Shown piece after piece: positions 46,859 to 57,104 of a stretch of 64,000 nt of DNA. The DNA lies in NCBI RefSeq assembly GCF_963556105.2, contig NZ_OY829948.1:248001-312000 (forward strand), in the 5' to 3' direction. Each line of letters starts with the position of its first letter. Position 1 is the stretch's first letter. Under the pieces are notes generated by a model that saw only the letters and a program-made list of their open reading frames with translations, had not been told where the DNA came from and ran no database searches. Origin of the DNA: an uncultured Tolumonas sp. (GTDB lineage Bacteria; Pseudomonadota; Gammaproteobacteria; Enterobacterales; Aeromonadaceae). The translations under genes were made by a program, and so were the position numbers.

Positions 46859-48358
46859 TTAACGAGCTGGCATCGCCAGATGCAGGGCTTTAATTTCATT
46901 GGCTTCGGTATGCAGCAACTCGCCGGATACCCGTCCTTCACGCATCACCATGATGCGGTCGGAAACGCCAAGCACCTCTGGCAACTCACTGGACACCACC
47001 ACCACGGCGATACCCGATTTAGCCAGATCGTAGATCACGTTATAGATTTCATTTTTGGCACCGACGTCGATACCGCGGGTCGGTTCGTCAAGCAGAATGA
47101 CTTTCATGTCTTCTGACAACCAACGGCCCAAAATTGCTTTTTGCTGATTCCCACCCGACAGATGCATGATGGCCTGGTTAGGCGAAGGTGTTTTCACCCG
47201 CATATCACGGATACGCAATTTGGCATTTTCATCTTCCCATTGCTGGTTGATGATAAAACCGGCACGCGCTTTATGCCGACGTGCGCTGATGTTGATATTT
47301 TCCTGCACCGAGTGGATCGGGATGATCCCCAGTGCTTTACGGTCTTCAGTGCAAAGCATGATACCGCTATGAATTGCATCAATTGGGTTACGGATCGGTA
47401 CTGGTTTGCCAAATACACAAATATCACCGGATGCCATTTTTTCCGCACCAAAGATGAGTTTCATCATCTCGCTGCGACCCGCACCAACCAGCCCGAATAT
47501 GCCTAAGATCTCACCGCGCTTAACATGGAATGACACCGGCTCTTTTAGCCCCGGCCCCATCAGGTTTTTCACTTCCAGACCCATCGCACCCAGCGGGCGT
47601 GGTTCATAACCATAGATATCGGTCAGCTCACGACCCACCATGGTTTTCACCAACAGATCACGATCGACTTCCTGCATTGACTCGAATGTGCGGACAAATT
47701 GGCCATCCTTGAAGACGGTGATGGCATCACAAAGCTCGAAGATTTCATCCATACGATGCGAGACGTACAGAATGACTTTCCCTTCATCCCGCAGTTGGCG
47801 GATGACGCGGAATAACTGTTCAATTTCACGAGACGAAAGGCTGCTGGTTGGTTCATCGAAGGCAATCACCCGCGCGTCGCGTGTCAGCGCTTTGGCGATT
47901 TCAACCATTTGCCATTGTCCCAGAGAGAGATATTTCAGTGGTGTTTCTGGTGAAACATCCATACCCAAACGAGCGAGCTGACGCGCTGCATCCTGATAAA
48001 GTTTTTCTTTATCAATGAAACCATGCTTAGTCGGCAACTGCCCCAGATAAATGTTCTCTGCAATGGTCATTTCCGGCACCAAATGCAGTTCTTGATAAAT
48101 GATGGCAATACCACTTTCCAGTGCATCCACTGTGTTCTGGAACGCGACTTCTGTGCCACCTAATTTGATCACACCATTTGACGGGGCCTGAAAACCACTA
48201 AGAATTTTCAGCAACGTAGATTTACCGGCACCGTTTTCACCCATCAGTGCATGCACGGTTCCTTCGCGGCAAGAGAAGGAGACATTCTGCAATGCTTTCA
48301 CGCCGGGGAATTCTTTGCTGATACCACAAAATTCCAGATAAGGGACTGACTGATTCAT
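46859..48358 (-). CDS. araG: Arabinose ABC transporter ATPase AraG
   Basis: 499 residues from ATG at 48358, preceded by GGAG; the open frame to 48394 has no such site. Two ABC domains as in the sugar (CUT2) class. Domain 1 has Walker [11 protein letters not shown] near residue 40, signature [15 protein letters not shown] and Walker [12 protein letters not shown]. Domain 2 is preceded by [16 protein letters not shown] (degenerate Walker A, as is usual) and has signature [15 protein letters not shown] and Walker [13 protein letters not shown]. It drives L-arabinose uptake with AraH and AraF. It lies 57 bases after araF and 39 before araH. Confidence 0.95.
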   Translation of the reverse strand: MNQSVPYLEFCGISKEFPGVKALQNVSFSCREGTVHALMGENGAGKSTLLKILSGFQAPSNGVIKLGGTEVAFQNTVDALESGIAIIYQELHLVPEMTIAENIYLGQLPTKHGFIDKEKLYQDAARQLARLGMDVSPETPLKYLSLGQWQMVEIAKALTRDARVIAFDEPTSSLSSREIEQLFRVIRQLRDEGKVILYVSHRMDEIFELCDAITVFKDGQFVRTFESMQEVDRDLLVKTMVGRELTDIYGYEPRPLGAMGLEVKNLMGPGLKEPVSFHVKRGEILGIFGLVGAGRSEMMKLIFGAEKMASGDICVFGKPVPIRNPIDAIHSGIMLCTEDRKALGIIPIHSVQENINISARRHKARAGFIINQQWEDENAKLRIRDMRVKTPSPNQAIMHLSGGNQQKAILGRWLSEDMKVILLDEPTRGIDVGAKNEIYNVIYDLAKSGIAVVVVSSELPEVLGVSDRIMVMREGRVSGELLHTEANEIKALHLAMPAR

Positions 48359-48415
48359 TTTTTCACTCCGCGCCCGGCATGGGCTTTCCCCCATGCCGGA
48401 GCATATTGATTCCGA

Positions 48416-49399
48416 TTACAGACCTTTTTTCTTCAACTCAACTTTGAAGTTGTCACGAGTGATCAGCACTACGTCAGTCACTTCAGTGAATTTGGCAGGC
48501 TCAACACCTTTCACAACCCAATCGTTCAGCATCTGAATGCTCTTGTAACCGTGGATATCCGGGCTTGGCAGCAGAGAACCAAAGAAGCCAGTCGCTTTTG
48601 ATTTCGACAGTTCGTTCACCGCATCCACACCATTGATACCGATACCAATGACGTTTTCAGCTTTGAAGCCCTGACCTTCAGTTGCACGCACACCACCTAA
48701 AACGGTGTTGTCGTTCATACCCACGATCAACCAGTTTTTCACATCTGGATGTTGTACCAGCATGGAGTTGGCTGCATCCAATGCACCAGGAATGTCATTC
48801 GCTTTAGTTGGTACGCTGTAAATCTGTGCCGCTGGGAAATTGGCCGCTTTCAGCGCAGTGATAGAACCTTCCACACGACGACGAGCAGTGTCTAATTCAT
48901 TGGCGGTAATAGCTAAAACGCCGGTTTCTTTGACATTCCATTTACGGGCAGTCATTTCTTTGTAAAGTTCCTGACCTTGGCGCTCACCAATTTTGGTTGC
49001 CGCCATCATCACTAACGGAACATCCGTCATTGGATTGCCTTTGGCATTCACAAACTGGTCATCAACAGTGATGACTTTCAGATCCATACTTTTTGCTTTT
49101 GCCATGATGGCTGGGCCTAATTTTGGATCTGGTGTGCAGATGACAAAGCCTTTCGCACCGTTAGCGGCCAAGCTGTCAATTGCATTCAGCGTCTTCTCAC
49201 CATCCGGAACAGCAATCTTGATGACATCGAAATTCAGATCGTGACCGGCTTTGTCTGCAAAGGCCCATTCAGTCTGGAACCATGGTTCTTCTGGTTGCTT
49301 AACCAGATATCCCAACTTCAGCTTCTCTGCAGCAAAAGCAGAATTAGCTATACCAAATGCTAAACCTGCAGTGATTAGATTTTTAACCATTTTATTCAT
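48416..49399 (-). CDS. araF: Arabinose-binding periplasmic protein AraF
   Basis: 327 residues from ATG at 49399, preceded by GGAGACAACACC; the longer open frame lacks a ribosome site. There is a signal peptide (MVKNLITAGLAFGIANSAFA, cleavage before AEKLKLG). The mature part follows E. coli AraF closely: LGYLVKQPEEPWFQTEWAFADKAG, FVICTPDPKLGPAIMAKAKS, VPLVMMAATKIGERQGQELYKEM, NWLIVGMNDNTVLGGVRATEGQGF and GIGINGVDAVNELSKSKATGFFGSLLPSPDIHGY. It delivers L-arabinose to AraGH and, in E. coli-like systems, may not itself contact a chemoreceptor. Expression should be the highest of the operon. Confidence 0.95.
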   Translation of the reverse strand: MNKMVKNLITAGLAFGIANSAFAAEKLKLGYLVKQPEEPWFQTEWAFADKAGHDLNFDVIKIAVPDGEKTLNAIDSLAANGAKGFVICTPDPKLGPAIMAKAKSMDLKVITVDDQFVNAKGNPMTDVPLVMMAATKIGERQGQELYKEMTARKWNVKETGVLAITANELDTARRRVEGSITALKAANFPAAQIYSVPTKANDIPGALDAANSMLVQHPDVKNWLIVGMNDNTVLGGVRATEGQGFKAENVIGIGINGVDAVNELSKSKATGFFGSLLPSPDIHGYKSIQMLNDWVVKGVEPAKFTEVTDVVLITRDNFKVELKKKGL

Positions 49400-49581
49400 G
49401 GTGTTGTCTCCAGCTGTTGTGTCGTTAAATTCAATTATTTGATGCTTCAATTGTGTGTGTTGGCATCAACCTGAAAAACAGCAAGCTAAAACAGTTGTTT
49501 ATCGACTTCGTTGATTGAACGCTATTAGTTGTAATCGTTTTCTCAGGGAAATTTAGAGACCTAGATCACGCAGAAAAATTG

Positions 49582-49620
49582 TAGCTATTTCGTCTATATC
49601 TTTAGCAATTTAGTCATATA
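49582..49620 (+). promoter_or_regulatory. AraC-type direct repeat 1 in araF/araB control region
   Basis: TAGC-N7-TCTATA at 49582-49598 and TAGC-N7-TCATAT at 49603-49619; the AGC triplets are 21 bases apart, the spacing of tandem AraC half-sites. It lies nearer araF and in the araB-ward orientation. Confidence 0.6.
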
Positions 49621-49655
49621 TCGAAATTTGAACTGTCTTCCATAAACCCATCAGA

Positions 49656-49694
49656 CAGCAAATATGTCCATATTCTTAGCAGCTAATTACTAAC
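49656..49694 (+). promoter_or_regulatory. AraC-type direct repeat 2 (I1-I2-like) at the araB promoter
   Basis: CAGC-N7-TCCATA at 49656-49672 followed by TAGC-N7-TACTAA at 49677-49693, with AGC triplets exactly 21 bases apart. This matches the araI1-araI2 layout of E. coli (TAGC-N7-TCCATA then TAGC). A -10-like TATGGT lies about 20 bases downstream, and the ribosome site CAGGAG precedes araB. The whole 366-base spacer (49400-49765) is non-coding control DNA. A CRP-like half site TCAC in AGATCACGC (49563-49571) is too weak to call. Confidence 0.7.
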
Positions 49695-49765
49695 GGCGTA
49701 TTGCCAACATCTCCTATGGTTTCCATCACAGTCATTCCATTACTTTTATTTTTCAGGAGAACACC

Positions 49766-51442
49766 ATGTCTGAGCACATCGTCATCGGTCTCGACTTCGG
49801 CAGCGACTCCGTGCGGGCATTAGCCGTGCGATGCCGGGACGGCGCCGAGCTGGCCACCCACGTGGTCTATTACCCACGCTGGAGCGAAGGCAAGTTTTGC
49901 GACGCGATCAATAATCAATTCCGCCACCACCCACTCGACTACATCGAATCGATGGAAAAAGCCGTACAACAAGTGGTGTCGTTATTAGAACCCGCGCAAC
50001 GCTCTGCTATTCGCGGCATTGGTGTTGATACCACTGGCTCAACGCCAGCCCCTATTGATGCTGATGGGAATGTGCTGGCACTGCGTGACGAGTTTGCGAA
50101 AAATCCAAACGCCATGTTTGTGCTGTGGAAAGACCACACTGCGATTGCCGAAGCGGAAACCATTACCGCGTTATGCCATAGCGGTAAGTTCACTGATTAC
50201 AGCCGCTACATTGGTGGCATTTACTCTTCTGAATGGTTCTGGGCCAAAATTCTGCACGTTTCCCGCGCCGATGCCGCCGTACGTGAAGCCGCCTGTAACT
50301 GGATCGAATTGTGTGACTGGGTGCCAGCGCTATTAAGCGGCACACAAGCGCCGAAAAATATCAAACGTGGTCGTTGCTCTGCCGGGCATAAATCATTGTG
50401 GAACCCGGAATGGGGTGGCTTGCCGGCGGCAGATTTCCTGAATGCCCTCGACCCGTTACTGACCAAAGATCTCGACTACCCGCTGTTTACTGAAACCTAT
50501 ACTGCCGATATTCCGGTAGGAAAAATCACCTCCGAATGGGCGGAACGCCTGCATCTGCCGGATGATGTGATGATTGCCGGTGGTGCGTTTGACTGCCATA
50601 TGGGTGCCGTGGGTGCCGGTGCCAGCCTGAATACGCTGGTGAAAGTGATCGGTACATCCACTTGTGACATTTTGATTGCGGATCACGCCACTATTGGTCG
50701 CCGCGCAATTGCCGGTATTTGTGGTCAGGTTGATGGCAGTGTCGTGCCCGGCATGATCGGTCTGGAAGCCGGACAATCCGCGTTCGGTGACATCTATGCG
50801 TGGTATCAGCGCCTGTTAAGCTGGCCACTGGATCAGCTCACCAAAACCTATCCTGAGCTGAAAACCGCACTGGAAAATTACAAACAGCAGATGCTGGCCT
50901 CACTGACCCAATCGTGGGACAAACAGGTCGATCTCGCTCATCTGCCAGTAGTGCTCGACTGGTTCAATGGTCGCCGCACACCGAATGCCAATCAACGTCT
51001 GAAAGGCACCATCACCGGCCTTAATCTCGGTAGCGATGCACCTGATTTATTCGGCGCACTGATTGCCTCTACCGCCTTTGGTGCTCGCAGTATCATGGAA
51101 TGCATGACCAGCCAGGATGTGCCAGTGGAACAAGTCATGGCGTTAGGCGGCATTGCGCGTAAATCACCGACCGTGATGCAGGTTTGTGCGGATGTGATGA
51201 ACCGTCCGATCCAAGTGGTGGCCTCTGACCAATGCTGCGCGTTAGGCGCCGCAATTTTTGCTGCGGTTGCTGCGGATATTTACCCATCGATCAGTGCTGC
51301 ACAAGACAACATGGCCAGCCCGGTGGAGCGCACACACCAACCACAAGCTGACAAAGTCGCTGAATACGAAACCCTTTATCAACGTTACCTGAAATGGGGC
51401 GAAGCAGCCGAGCCTCTTTATAACGAGGGGAAATCAGCATGA
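49766..51442 (+). CDS. araB: L-ribulokinase
   Basis: 558 residues (E. coli 566). It phosphorylates L-ribulose. FGGY-kinase features: [18 protein letters not shown] at the N-terminus (phosphate loop 1), [51 protein letters not shown], and [26 protein letters not shown] plus [14 protein letters not shown] in the C-terminal half, the FGGY signature region. RBS CAGGAGAACACC precedes the ATG. It is the first gene of araB-araD-araA, under the AraC-type sites just upstream; its stop overlaps the araD start by four bases. Confidence 0.96.
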   Translation: MSEHIVIGLDFGSDSVRALAVRCRDGAELATHVVYYPRWSEGKFCDAINNQFRHHPLDYIESMEKAVQQVVSLLEPAQRSAIRGIGVDTTGSTPAPIDADGNVLALRDEFAKNPNAMFVLWKDHTAIAEAETITALCHSGKFTDYSRYIGGIYSSEWFWAKILHVSRADAAVREAACNWIELCDWVPALLSGTQAPKNIKRGRCSAGHKSLWNPEWGGLPAADFLNALDPLLTKDLDYPLFTETYTADIPVGKITSEWAERLHLPDDVMIAGGAFDCHMGAVGAGASLNTLVKVIGTSTCDILIADHATIGRRAIAGICGQVDGSVVPGMIGLEAGQSAFGDIYAWYQRLLSWPLDQLTKTYPELKTALENYKQQMLASLTQSWDKQVDLAHLPVVLDWFNGRRTPNANQRLKGTITGLNLGSDAPDLFGALIASTAFGARSIMECMTSQDVPVEQVMALGGIARKSPTVMQVCADVMNRPIQVVASDQCCALGAAIFAAVAADIYPSISAAQDNMASPVERTHQPQADKVAEYETLYQRYLKWGEAAEPLYNEGKSA

Positions 51443-52140
51443 GTCTGCAACAACTCAAACAGCAAGTGCTGGAGGCCAATCTCGACCTGCCGCGTTACGA
51501 CCTTGTGACCTTCACCTGGGGCAACGTTAGCGGCATCGATCGCGAACGTGGGTTAGTCGTCATCAAACCCAGTGGTGTCAGCTACGACCATATGAAATTG
51601 TCTGATTTAGTGGTGTTAGATCTCGATGGTAATCGCGTTGAGGGCGATCTGCGCCCCTCTTCTGACACGCCAACCCATCTGGTGATGTATCGCCGCTACC
51701 CTGAACTCGGTGGTGTGGTGCACACCCATTCCACCCATGCCACCGCTTGGGCGCAGTCACGCCGCGCGATCCCGATCCAGGGCACCACGCAGGCCGATTA
51801 TTTCCACGGCGATGTGCCTTGCACCCGCTTGTTATCTGCATCAGAAGTACACGAAGACTACGAAGGTCTGACCGGACACCTGATCGTAGAAACACTGCGC
51901 GATACGCCACCACTGACTATGCCCGGCATTTTGGTCGCCAATCATGGTCCATTTAGCTGGGGTAAAGATGCACATGATGCGGTGCACAACGCAGTGGTGC
52001 TGGAAGAAGTCGCGCGTATGGCGTGGATCACCCATCAGTTAAATCCGCAAGCTGCAGCGCTGCCCGATTACATGCTGGAAAAACACTACCAGCGCAAACA
52101 CGGTAAAAATGCTTATTACGGTCAATCGACCACCAAATAA
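51439..52140 (+). CDS. araD: L-ribulose-5-phosphate 4-epimerase
   Basis: 233 residues (E. coli 231). It converts L-ribulose-5-phosphate to D-xylulose-5-phosphate. It is a class II aldolase-like zinc enzyme: [29 protein letters not shown] near the start, the zinc His pair in [16 protein letters not shown] near residue 95, and a third ligand region [27 protein letters not shown] near 170. Its ATG overlaps the araB stop. Note the order: araD is second, not third as in the E. coli araBAD operon. Confidence 0.96.
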   Translation: MSLQQLKQQVLEANLDLPRYDLVTFTWGNVSGIDRERGLVVIKPSGVSYDHMKLSDLVVLDLDGNRVEGDLRPSSDTPTHLVMYRRYPELGGVVHTHSTHATAWAQSRRAIPIQGTTQADYFHGDVPCTRLLSASEVHEDYEGLTGHLIVETLRDTPPLTMPGILVANHGPFSWGKDAHDAVHNAVVLEEVARMAWITHQLNPQAAALPDYMLEKHYQRKHGKNAYYGQSTTK

Positions 52141-52157
52141 TAGACGAGGAATAGATC

Positions 52158-53657
52158 ATGGAATTTTTAAAACAGTTAGAAGTTTGGTTTGTCGTCGGTA
52201 GCCAACATTTGTATGGCCCAGAAACACTGAAACAAGTGGCTGATCATGCCCAAATCATTACCAATCAGCTGAACGAAAAAGCCGGCCTACCGCTGAAAAT
52301 TGTGCTGAAACCAACTGGCACTACGCTGGATGAAATCTCTGCCATTGCTCGCGATGCCAATCACACGCAACAGTGCGTGGGTATGATGGTGTGGATGCAC
52401 ACCTTCTCGCCAGCCAAAATGTGGATCCCAGCGCTGACACAACTGAACAAACCACTGCTGCAATTCCATACTCAGTTCAACAAAGATCTGCCATGGGGCG
52501 AGATCGACATGGATTTCATGAACCTGAACCAGACCGCCCATGGTGGTCGCGAATTCGGTTTCATGGGCGCCCGTCTGCGTCTGCCACGTACCGTTGTGGT
52601 TGGCTATTGGGAAGACAAAGCCGCACACGAAAAAATCGCTCGTTGGATGCGTATTGCCGCCGCTGTCTATGACAGTAAACAGATGAAAGTAGCTCGTTTC
52701 GGCGACAACATGCGTAATGTCGCTGTGACGGAAGGCGATAAAGTTGAAGCACAAATTCAATTCGGTTATCAGGTGAATTACCACCCCGTCGGCGATCTGG
52801 TCAAAGTGATCAATGACGTCTCAGCTGGTGATATCAGTGCATTGTTAGATGAGTATGAAACCATTTATACCCTGACAGATGCCGTGAAAGTCGGTGGCAC
52901 TTATCGCGAATCGCTGTATGAAGCTGCGCGCCAGGAACTGGGCATGAAGAAATTCCTGCAACAAGGTAATTTCGGCGCGTTCACTACCACCTTTGAAGAT
53001 CTGTACGGCATTCACCAGTTACCAGGCTTGGCTTGCCAACGTCTGATGCAACAAGGTTACGGTTTCGGTGGCGAAGGCGACTGGAAAACCGCCGCACTGC
53101 TGAGAACGTTAAAAGTGATGGGACACGGTCTGCCAGGCGGCACGTCGTTCATGGAAGATTACACCTATCATTTGGAAGACGGTAAAAATCTGGTGCTGGG
53201 TGCACATATGTTGGAAGTCTGCCCATCGATTGCCAGCAAAAAACCAGTGCTCGACGTACAACACTTAGGCATCGGTAAAAAAGCGCCACCTGCACGTTTG
53301 TTGTTCTCTGCCCCTGCCGGTAAAGCAGTGAATGCCAGCCTGATCGACATGGGCAACCGTTTCCGTCTGGTTGTGAACAATCTGGATGTCGTAGATCTGC
53401 CTCACGCACTGCCAAAACTGCCGGTTGCGTGTGCATTGTGGGAACCAAAACCAAATCTGGAAGTCGGCGCAGAAGCGTGGATCTTAGCCGGTGCAGCACA
53501 CCATTCCGTGTTCAGTCAGGCGGTAGATGCCGAATATCTGCGTATCTACGCTGAGATGGCTGGCATTGAATTCCTGCTGATCGATGAAAACACCACCATC
53601 CCTGAATTGAAGAAAGAAATTCTCTGGAATGAGGTCTATTACAAACTTTGTAAATAA
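52158..53657 (+). CDS. araA: L-arabinose isomerase
   Basis: 499 residues (E. coli 500). It interconverts L-arabinose and L-ribulose and needs Mn(II). Family segments: [24 protein letters not shown] at the start, [60 protein letters not shown] (metal Glu), [13 protein letters not shown] (second metal Glu), [13 protein letters not shown] (metal His) and GAAHHSVFS (fourth ligand His). It is the last of the three ara catabolic genes, 17 bases after araD with GACGAGGAATAGATC before the ATG. Confidence 0.97.
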   Translation: MEFLKQLEVWFVVGSQHLYGPETLKQVADHAQIITNQLNEKAGLPLKIVLKPTGTTLDEISAIARDANHTQQCVGMMVWMHTFSPAKMWIPALTQLNKPLLQFHTQFNKDLPWGEIDMDFMNLNQTAHGGREFGFMGARLRLPRTVVVGYWEDKAAHEKIARWMRIAAAVYDSKQMKVARFGDNMRNVAVTEGDKVEAQIQFGYQVNYHPVGDLVKVINDVSAGDISALLDEYETIYTLTDAVKVGGTYRESLYEAARQELGMKKFLQQGNFGAFTTTFEDLYGIHQLPGLACQRLMQQGYGFGGEGDWKTAALLRTLKVMGHGLPGGTSFMEDYTYHLEDGKNLVLGAHMLEVCPSIASKKPVLDVQHLGIGKKAPPARLLFSAPAGKAVNASLIDMGNRFRLVVNNLDVVDLPHALPKLPVACALWEPKPNLEVGAEAWILAGAAHHSVFSQAVDAEYLRIYAEMAGIEFLLIDENTTIPELKKEILWNEVYYKLCK

Positions 53658-53664
53658 ATTTAAC

Positions 53665-53686
53665 ACCCCCGTTACCTAACGGGGGT
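53665..53686 (+). terminator. Hairpin after araA
   Basis: ACCCCCGTT at 53665-53673 pairs perfectly with AACGGGGGT at 53678-53686. It lies eight bases past the araA stop without a T run. It may stop part of the transcripts, so tal and tkt might be partly insulated from araBDA. Confidence 0.6.
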
Positions 53687-53710
53687 ATAACCTCTGTATA
53701 AACCTCGACA

Positions 53711-53837
53711 TATACCCAAAGTAATTGGCATTGCAGCAAGGCGACAAGAGAATGAATCCCCATGAGCATAGATAGACTATGTGATTGGGGTAAGAGAACG
53801 CCGTCAACGCAGCTGCAACTTCAAGTGCAAAGGGTAT
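53711..53837. repeat. ERIC element 5, 127 bp
   Basis: TATACCCAAAGTAATTGG to AGTGCAAAGGGTAT, with central CCCCATGAGCATAG and CTATGTGATTGGGG; 127 bp, the canonical ERIC length. It lies between araA and the transaldolase gene, and its sequence creates a 28-codon in-frame extension in front of the latter that is not coding. Confidence 0.88.
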
Positions 53838-53864
53838 GGTCTTTCAGAGCGACAAGGAGCTATC

Positions 53865-54818
53865 GTGAGCAGTTTGTTACAACAATTACGTGCCGTTACT
53901 ACGGTCGTCGCCGACACGGGCGAGTTACCCGCCATTAAATTGTATTCACCAGAAGATGCGACCACCAATCCATCATTGATTTTAAAGGCCGTTGCCAGCC
54001 CCGAATATGCGCCATTGCTGGAAAGCGTGATTGCACAGGCGAAACCACTGTCGGCTGATGTCGCTGTGCAAGTTGAAGAAGCCGCCGACCGCCTGATTGT
54101 GGCCATTGGTTGTGAAGTGTTAAAACATGTACCGGGCCGTATCTCCACCGAAGTCGATGCGCGACTGTCGTTTGATACCGCCGCTACCATCGAAAAAGCC
54201 CGCAAGCTGATTGGCTTGTATGAGTATCAAGGCATTCCTCGTTCTCGTGTGCTGATTAAAATCGCCTCTACATGGGAAGGTATTCGTGCTGCTGAACAGT
54301 TGGAAAAAGAAGGCATTAACTGCAACCTGACTCTGTTGTTTAGTTTCGCCCAAGCCCGTGCCTGTGCCGAAGCTGGGGCATATCTGATTTCGCCATTTGT
54401 CGGTCGAATTCTCGATTGGTACAAAGCCAAAACAGGTCAAACTTATACCGCGGAAACTGACCCAGGCGTACTGTCGGTGCGCGCTATTTATCAATATTAC
54501 AAACAGCACGGTTATTCCACCGTGGTGATGGGTGCCAGCTTCCGTAACCTCGATGAAGTGTTGGCACTGGCCGGTTGTGACCGTCTGACCATTAGCCCGA
54601 ACCTGTTACAGGAATTGGAAGAAACTTCCGGTGAGTTGGTGCGTCATTTAGCGGATGACGGCGTGCGTTTAGCCCGCCCAGCGGCCATGACCGAAGCGCA
54701 GTTCCGCTGGCAGCATAATGAGGATGCGATGGCGACCGAGAAGTTGGCCGAAGGCATTCGTAACTTCGCTATTGACCAGGTGAAGTTAGAGCAGCTGCTG
54801 GCAACGCGATTGGCTTGA
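53865..54818 (+). CDS. tal: Transaldolase
   Basis: 317 residues from GTG at 53865, preceded by AAGGAG; E. coli TalB is also 317. The frame is open to 53781, but that part is an ERIC repeat. It transfers dihydroxyacetone units in the non-oxidative pentose phosphate pathway. Motifs: [19 protein letters not shown] start ([17 protein letters not shown]), [14 protein letters not shown], the Schiff-base Lys in [19 protein letters not shown] near 132, [34 protein letters not shown] and [28 protein letters not shown] cannot tell talA from talB by eye. It follows araA, so xylulose-5-phosphate from arabinose is processed by neighbouring genes. Confidence 0.96.
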   Translation: MSSLLQQLRAVTTVVADTGELPAIKLYSPEDATTNPSLILKAVASPEYAPLLESVIAQAKPLSADVAVQVEEAADRLIVAIGCEVLKHVPGRISTEVDARLSFDTAATIEKARKLIGLYEYQGIPRSRVLIKIASTWEGIRAAEQLEKEGINCNLTLLFSFAQARACAEAGAYLISPFVGRILDWYKAKTGQTYTAETDPGVLSVRAIYQYYKQHGYSTVVMGASFRNLDEVLALAGCDRLTISPNLLQELEETSGELVRHLADDGVRLARPAAMTEAQFRWQHNEDAMATEKLAEGIRNFAIDQVKLEQLLATRLA

Positions 54819-54829
54819 TTTCGTTTTTC

Positions 54830-54960
54830 GGGTGGATGGTCGGTCAATGGAAACAACGCCACCGACACGTCGTAAACCCATCCATGGGGACTCCGCCGCG
54901 CCATCCTTGGCGCGGAGGGTCGTTGACCTTGTTCCCATTACCCTCTTTTGGCTAATCCGC
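54830..54960 (+). other. Long imperfect inverted repeat between tal and tkt
   Basis: The 184-base spacer holds a nested, GC-rich inverted repeat. An inner stem CCGCGCCA/TGGCGCGG lies around 54896-54916. CTC and GAG arms extend it, and outer sequences GGTCAATGGAAACAACG and CGTTGACCTTGTTCCCAT are partly complementary. No T run follows, so it could act as an RNA-stability or processing element. Its function is unknown. Confidence 0.45.
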
Positions 54961-55002
54961 CAGACTCGTTTCTATTTTGAATAAAATAATGGAGCCCCGC
55001 TC

Positions 55003-57003
55003 ATGAGTTTAGACCCAAAAACCCTCGCTAACGCCGTGCGTATGCTGAGTGTCGATGCCGTGCAACAAGCCAACTCCGGCCACCCTGGTGCGCCGATGGG
55101 TATGGCTGATATCGCTGAAGTGCTGTGGCGTCACCATTTAAAACACAACCCGACCGACCCAACCTGGATAAACCGCGACCGCTTTGTGTTATCCAACGGT
55201 CATGGTTCGATGTTGCTGTATTCCTTGCTCCATCTCACCGGTTACGACCTGCCGCTGTCAGAGTTAAAACAGTTCCGCCAACTGCACTCTAAAACACCGG
55301 GCCATCCGGAATACGGTTATGCACCGGGTGTCGAAACCACCACCGGCCCGCTGGGTCAGGGCATTGCCAATGCAGTCGGTATGGCATTAGCTGAGAAAAC
55401 CTTAGCTGCACAATTTAATAAACCGGGACATGATATCGTTGACCATTACACCTACGCCTTTATGGGTGACGGTTGTCTGATGGAAGGTATCTCGCATGAA
55501 GTTTGTTCGCTGGCCGGCACTTTAGAGTTAGGTAAACTGATTGCGTTTTGGGATGACAACGGCATCTCGATTGATGGTCATGTTGATGGCTGGTTTACTG
55601 ATGATACCCCCGCGCGTTTCCGTGCTTACGGCTGGCAGGTGATTGACTCGGTCGATGGTCACGACCCACGCGCACTGGATGCCGCCATTCGGGAAGCTAA
55701 AGCCAACACCACCCAACCCACGCTGATTTGCTGTAAAACCATCATCGGTTACGGCTCACCGAATAAATCCGGCAGTCACGATTGCCACGGCGCGCCGCTG
55801 GGCAAAGATGAAGTCACTAAAGTGCGTGAATTCCTCAACTGGCCGCATGCGCCATTTGAAATTCCACAAGACATCTATCAAGCCTGGGATGCGAAAGCTC
55901 AAGGCCAGCAAGTTCAGCAAGCATGGAACAAACAGTTCGCTGCTTATCAGGAAGTTTTTCCACAAGAAGCCGCTGAATTACTACGCCGCAGTGCAGGTAC
56001 CTTAACTGCCGATTGGGCTGCCAAAGCCAATGCATACATCGCTGACTTACAAGCTAACCCAGCTAACATCGCCAGCCGTCAGGCCAGCCAGAAAGCTCTC
56101 AACGAATACGCGAAAATCTTACCGGAACTGCTCGGTGGTTCGGCCGATTTAGCGCCATCCAACCTGACTCGTCACACCAGTGCATTAGATGTGAGTGCAG
56201 AAACCCCACAGGGCAACTACATGCACTACGGCGTGCGTGAGTTCGGTATGTCGGCGATTATGAATGGTGTCACCCTGCACGGTGGTTTCATCCCGTATGG
56301 CGGCACTTTCCTGATGTTTATGGAATACGCCCGTAATGCGGTGCGTATGGCGGCATTGATGAAACAGCGCTCCATCTTTGTCTACACCCATGACTCGATT
56401 GGCTTAGGCGAAGACGGCCCAACGCATCAACCGGTGGAACAACTGGCCTCATTACGCTTAACACCGAACATGGAAACCTGGCGGCCGTGCGACCAAGTGG
56501 AATCAGCAGTGAGCTGGAAAGCAGCCATTGAACGTCAGAATGGCCCGAGTGCGCTGATATTCTCACGCCAAAATCTGACGCAACAGCCACGCAGCAGCCA
56601 ACAAGTCAGTGATATCGAGAAGGGTGGTTACATCCTCAAAGATTGTGAGGGCACACCAGAACTTATCATCATGGCGACCGGTTCGGAAGTCAGTCTCGCG
56701 GTTAACGCAGCCAATACCTTAACCGCCGAAGGCAAGAAGGTCAGAGTCGTTTCACTGCCATGCACCGAGCGGTTTGATAAGCAAGCTGCGGAATACAAAG
56801 AGCAGGTGTTACCGAAATCAGTTCGAGCGCGTTTGGCGATTGAAGCCAGCATTGCCGACTACTGGCAACGTTACACCGGCCTGGATGGTGAGGTGATTGG
56901 CATGACCAGCTTTGGTGAATCCGCACCGGCGGACCAGCTGTTTAAGCTGTTTGGGTTTAGTGACGAAAACGTGCTGGCGAAAGCACGAGCGTTGCTGGCT
57001 TAA
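55003..57003 (+). CDS. tkt: Transketolase
   Basis: 666 residues (E. coli TktA 663). It moves two-carbon units between pentose, triose and tetrose phosphates with thiamine diphosphate and Mg. Motifs: [27 protein letters not shown], then [37 protein letters not shown] ([25 protein letters not shown]), the thiamine-binding [13 protein letters not shown]...[10 protein letters not shown] near 155-190, and in the second half [30 protein letters not shown] and [21 protein letters not shown]. It ends in the transketolase C domain ([13 protein letters not shown]). It lies downstream of tal and is probably co-regulated for arabinose use; readthrough would have to pass the tal-tkt hairpin. Confidence 0.97.
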   Translation: MSLDPKTLANAVRMLSVDAVQQANSGHPGAPMGMADIAEVLWRHHLKHNPTDPTWINRDRFVLSNGHGSMLLYSLLHLTGYDLPLSELKQFRQLHSKTPGHPEYGYAPGVETTTGPLGQGIANAVGMALAEKTLAAQFNKPGHDIVDHYTYAFMGDGCLMEGISHEVCSLAGTLELGKLIAFWDDNGISIDGHVDGWFTDDTPARFRAYGWQVIDSVDGHDPRALDAAIREAKANTTQPTLICCKTIIGYGSPNKSGSHDCHGAPLGKDEVTKVREFLNWPHAPFEIPQDIYQAWDAKAQGQQVQQAWNKQFAAYQEVFPQEAAELLRRSAGTLTADWAAKANAYIADLQANPANIASRQASQKALNEYAKILPELLGGSADLAPSNLTRHTSALDVSAETPQGNYMHYGVREFGMSAIMNGVTLHGGFIPYGGTFLMFMEYARNAVRMAALMKQRSIFVYTHDSIGLGEDGPTHQPVEQLASLRLTPNMETWRPCDQVESAVSWKAAIERQNGPSALIFSRQNLTQQPRSSQQVSDIEKGGYILKDCEGTPELIIMATGSEVSLAVNAANTLTAEGKKVRVVSLPCTERFDKQAAEYKEQVLPKSVRARLAIEASIADYWQRYTGLDGEVIGMTSFGESAPADQLFKLFGFSDENVLAKARALLA

Positions 57004-57032
57004 TCCATCCCAATATCTCGTTTCCCTCATAA

Positions 57033-57068
57033 AACAAAGCCACCGTGACTGGTGGCTTTGTTCTTTTT
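57033..57068. terminator. Bidirectional terminator, tkt / yidE
   Basis: AACAAAGCCACC at 57033-57044 pairs with GGTGGCTTTGTT at 57051-57062, followed by CTTTTT on the plus strand and TTTTATG on the minus strand. It lies between convergent genes. Confidence 0.93.
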
Positions 57069-57104
57069 AACGACTGGCTGTTTGTTTCAAAGCCATCCAC
57101 CAAA

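Noticed and set aside
53781..53864. 28-codon N-terminal extension of transaldolase
   Set aside because: It is the end of an ERIC element read in frame. GTG at 53865 with AAGGAG gives exactly the 317 residues of known transaldolases.
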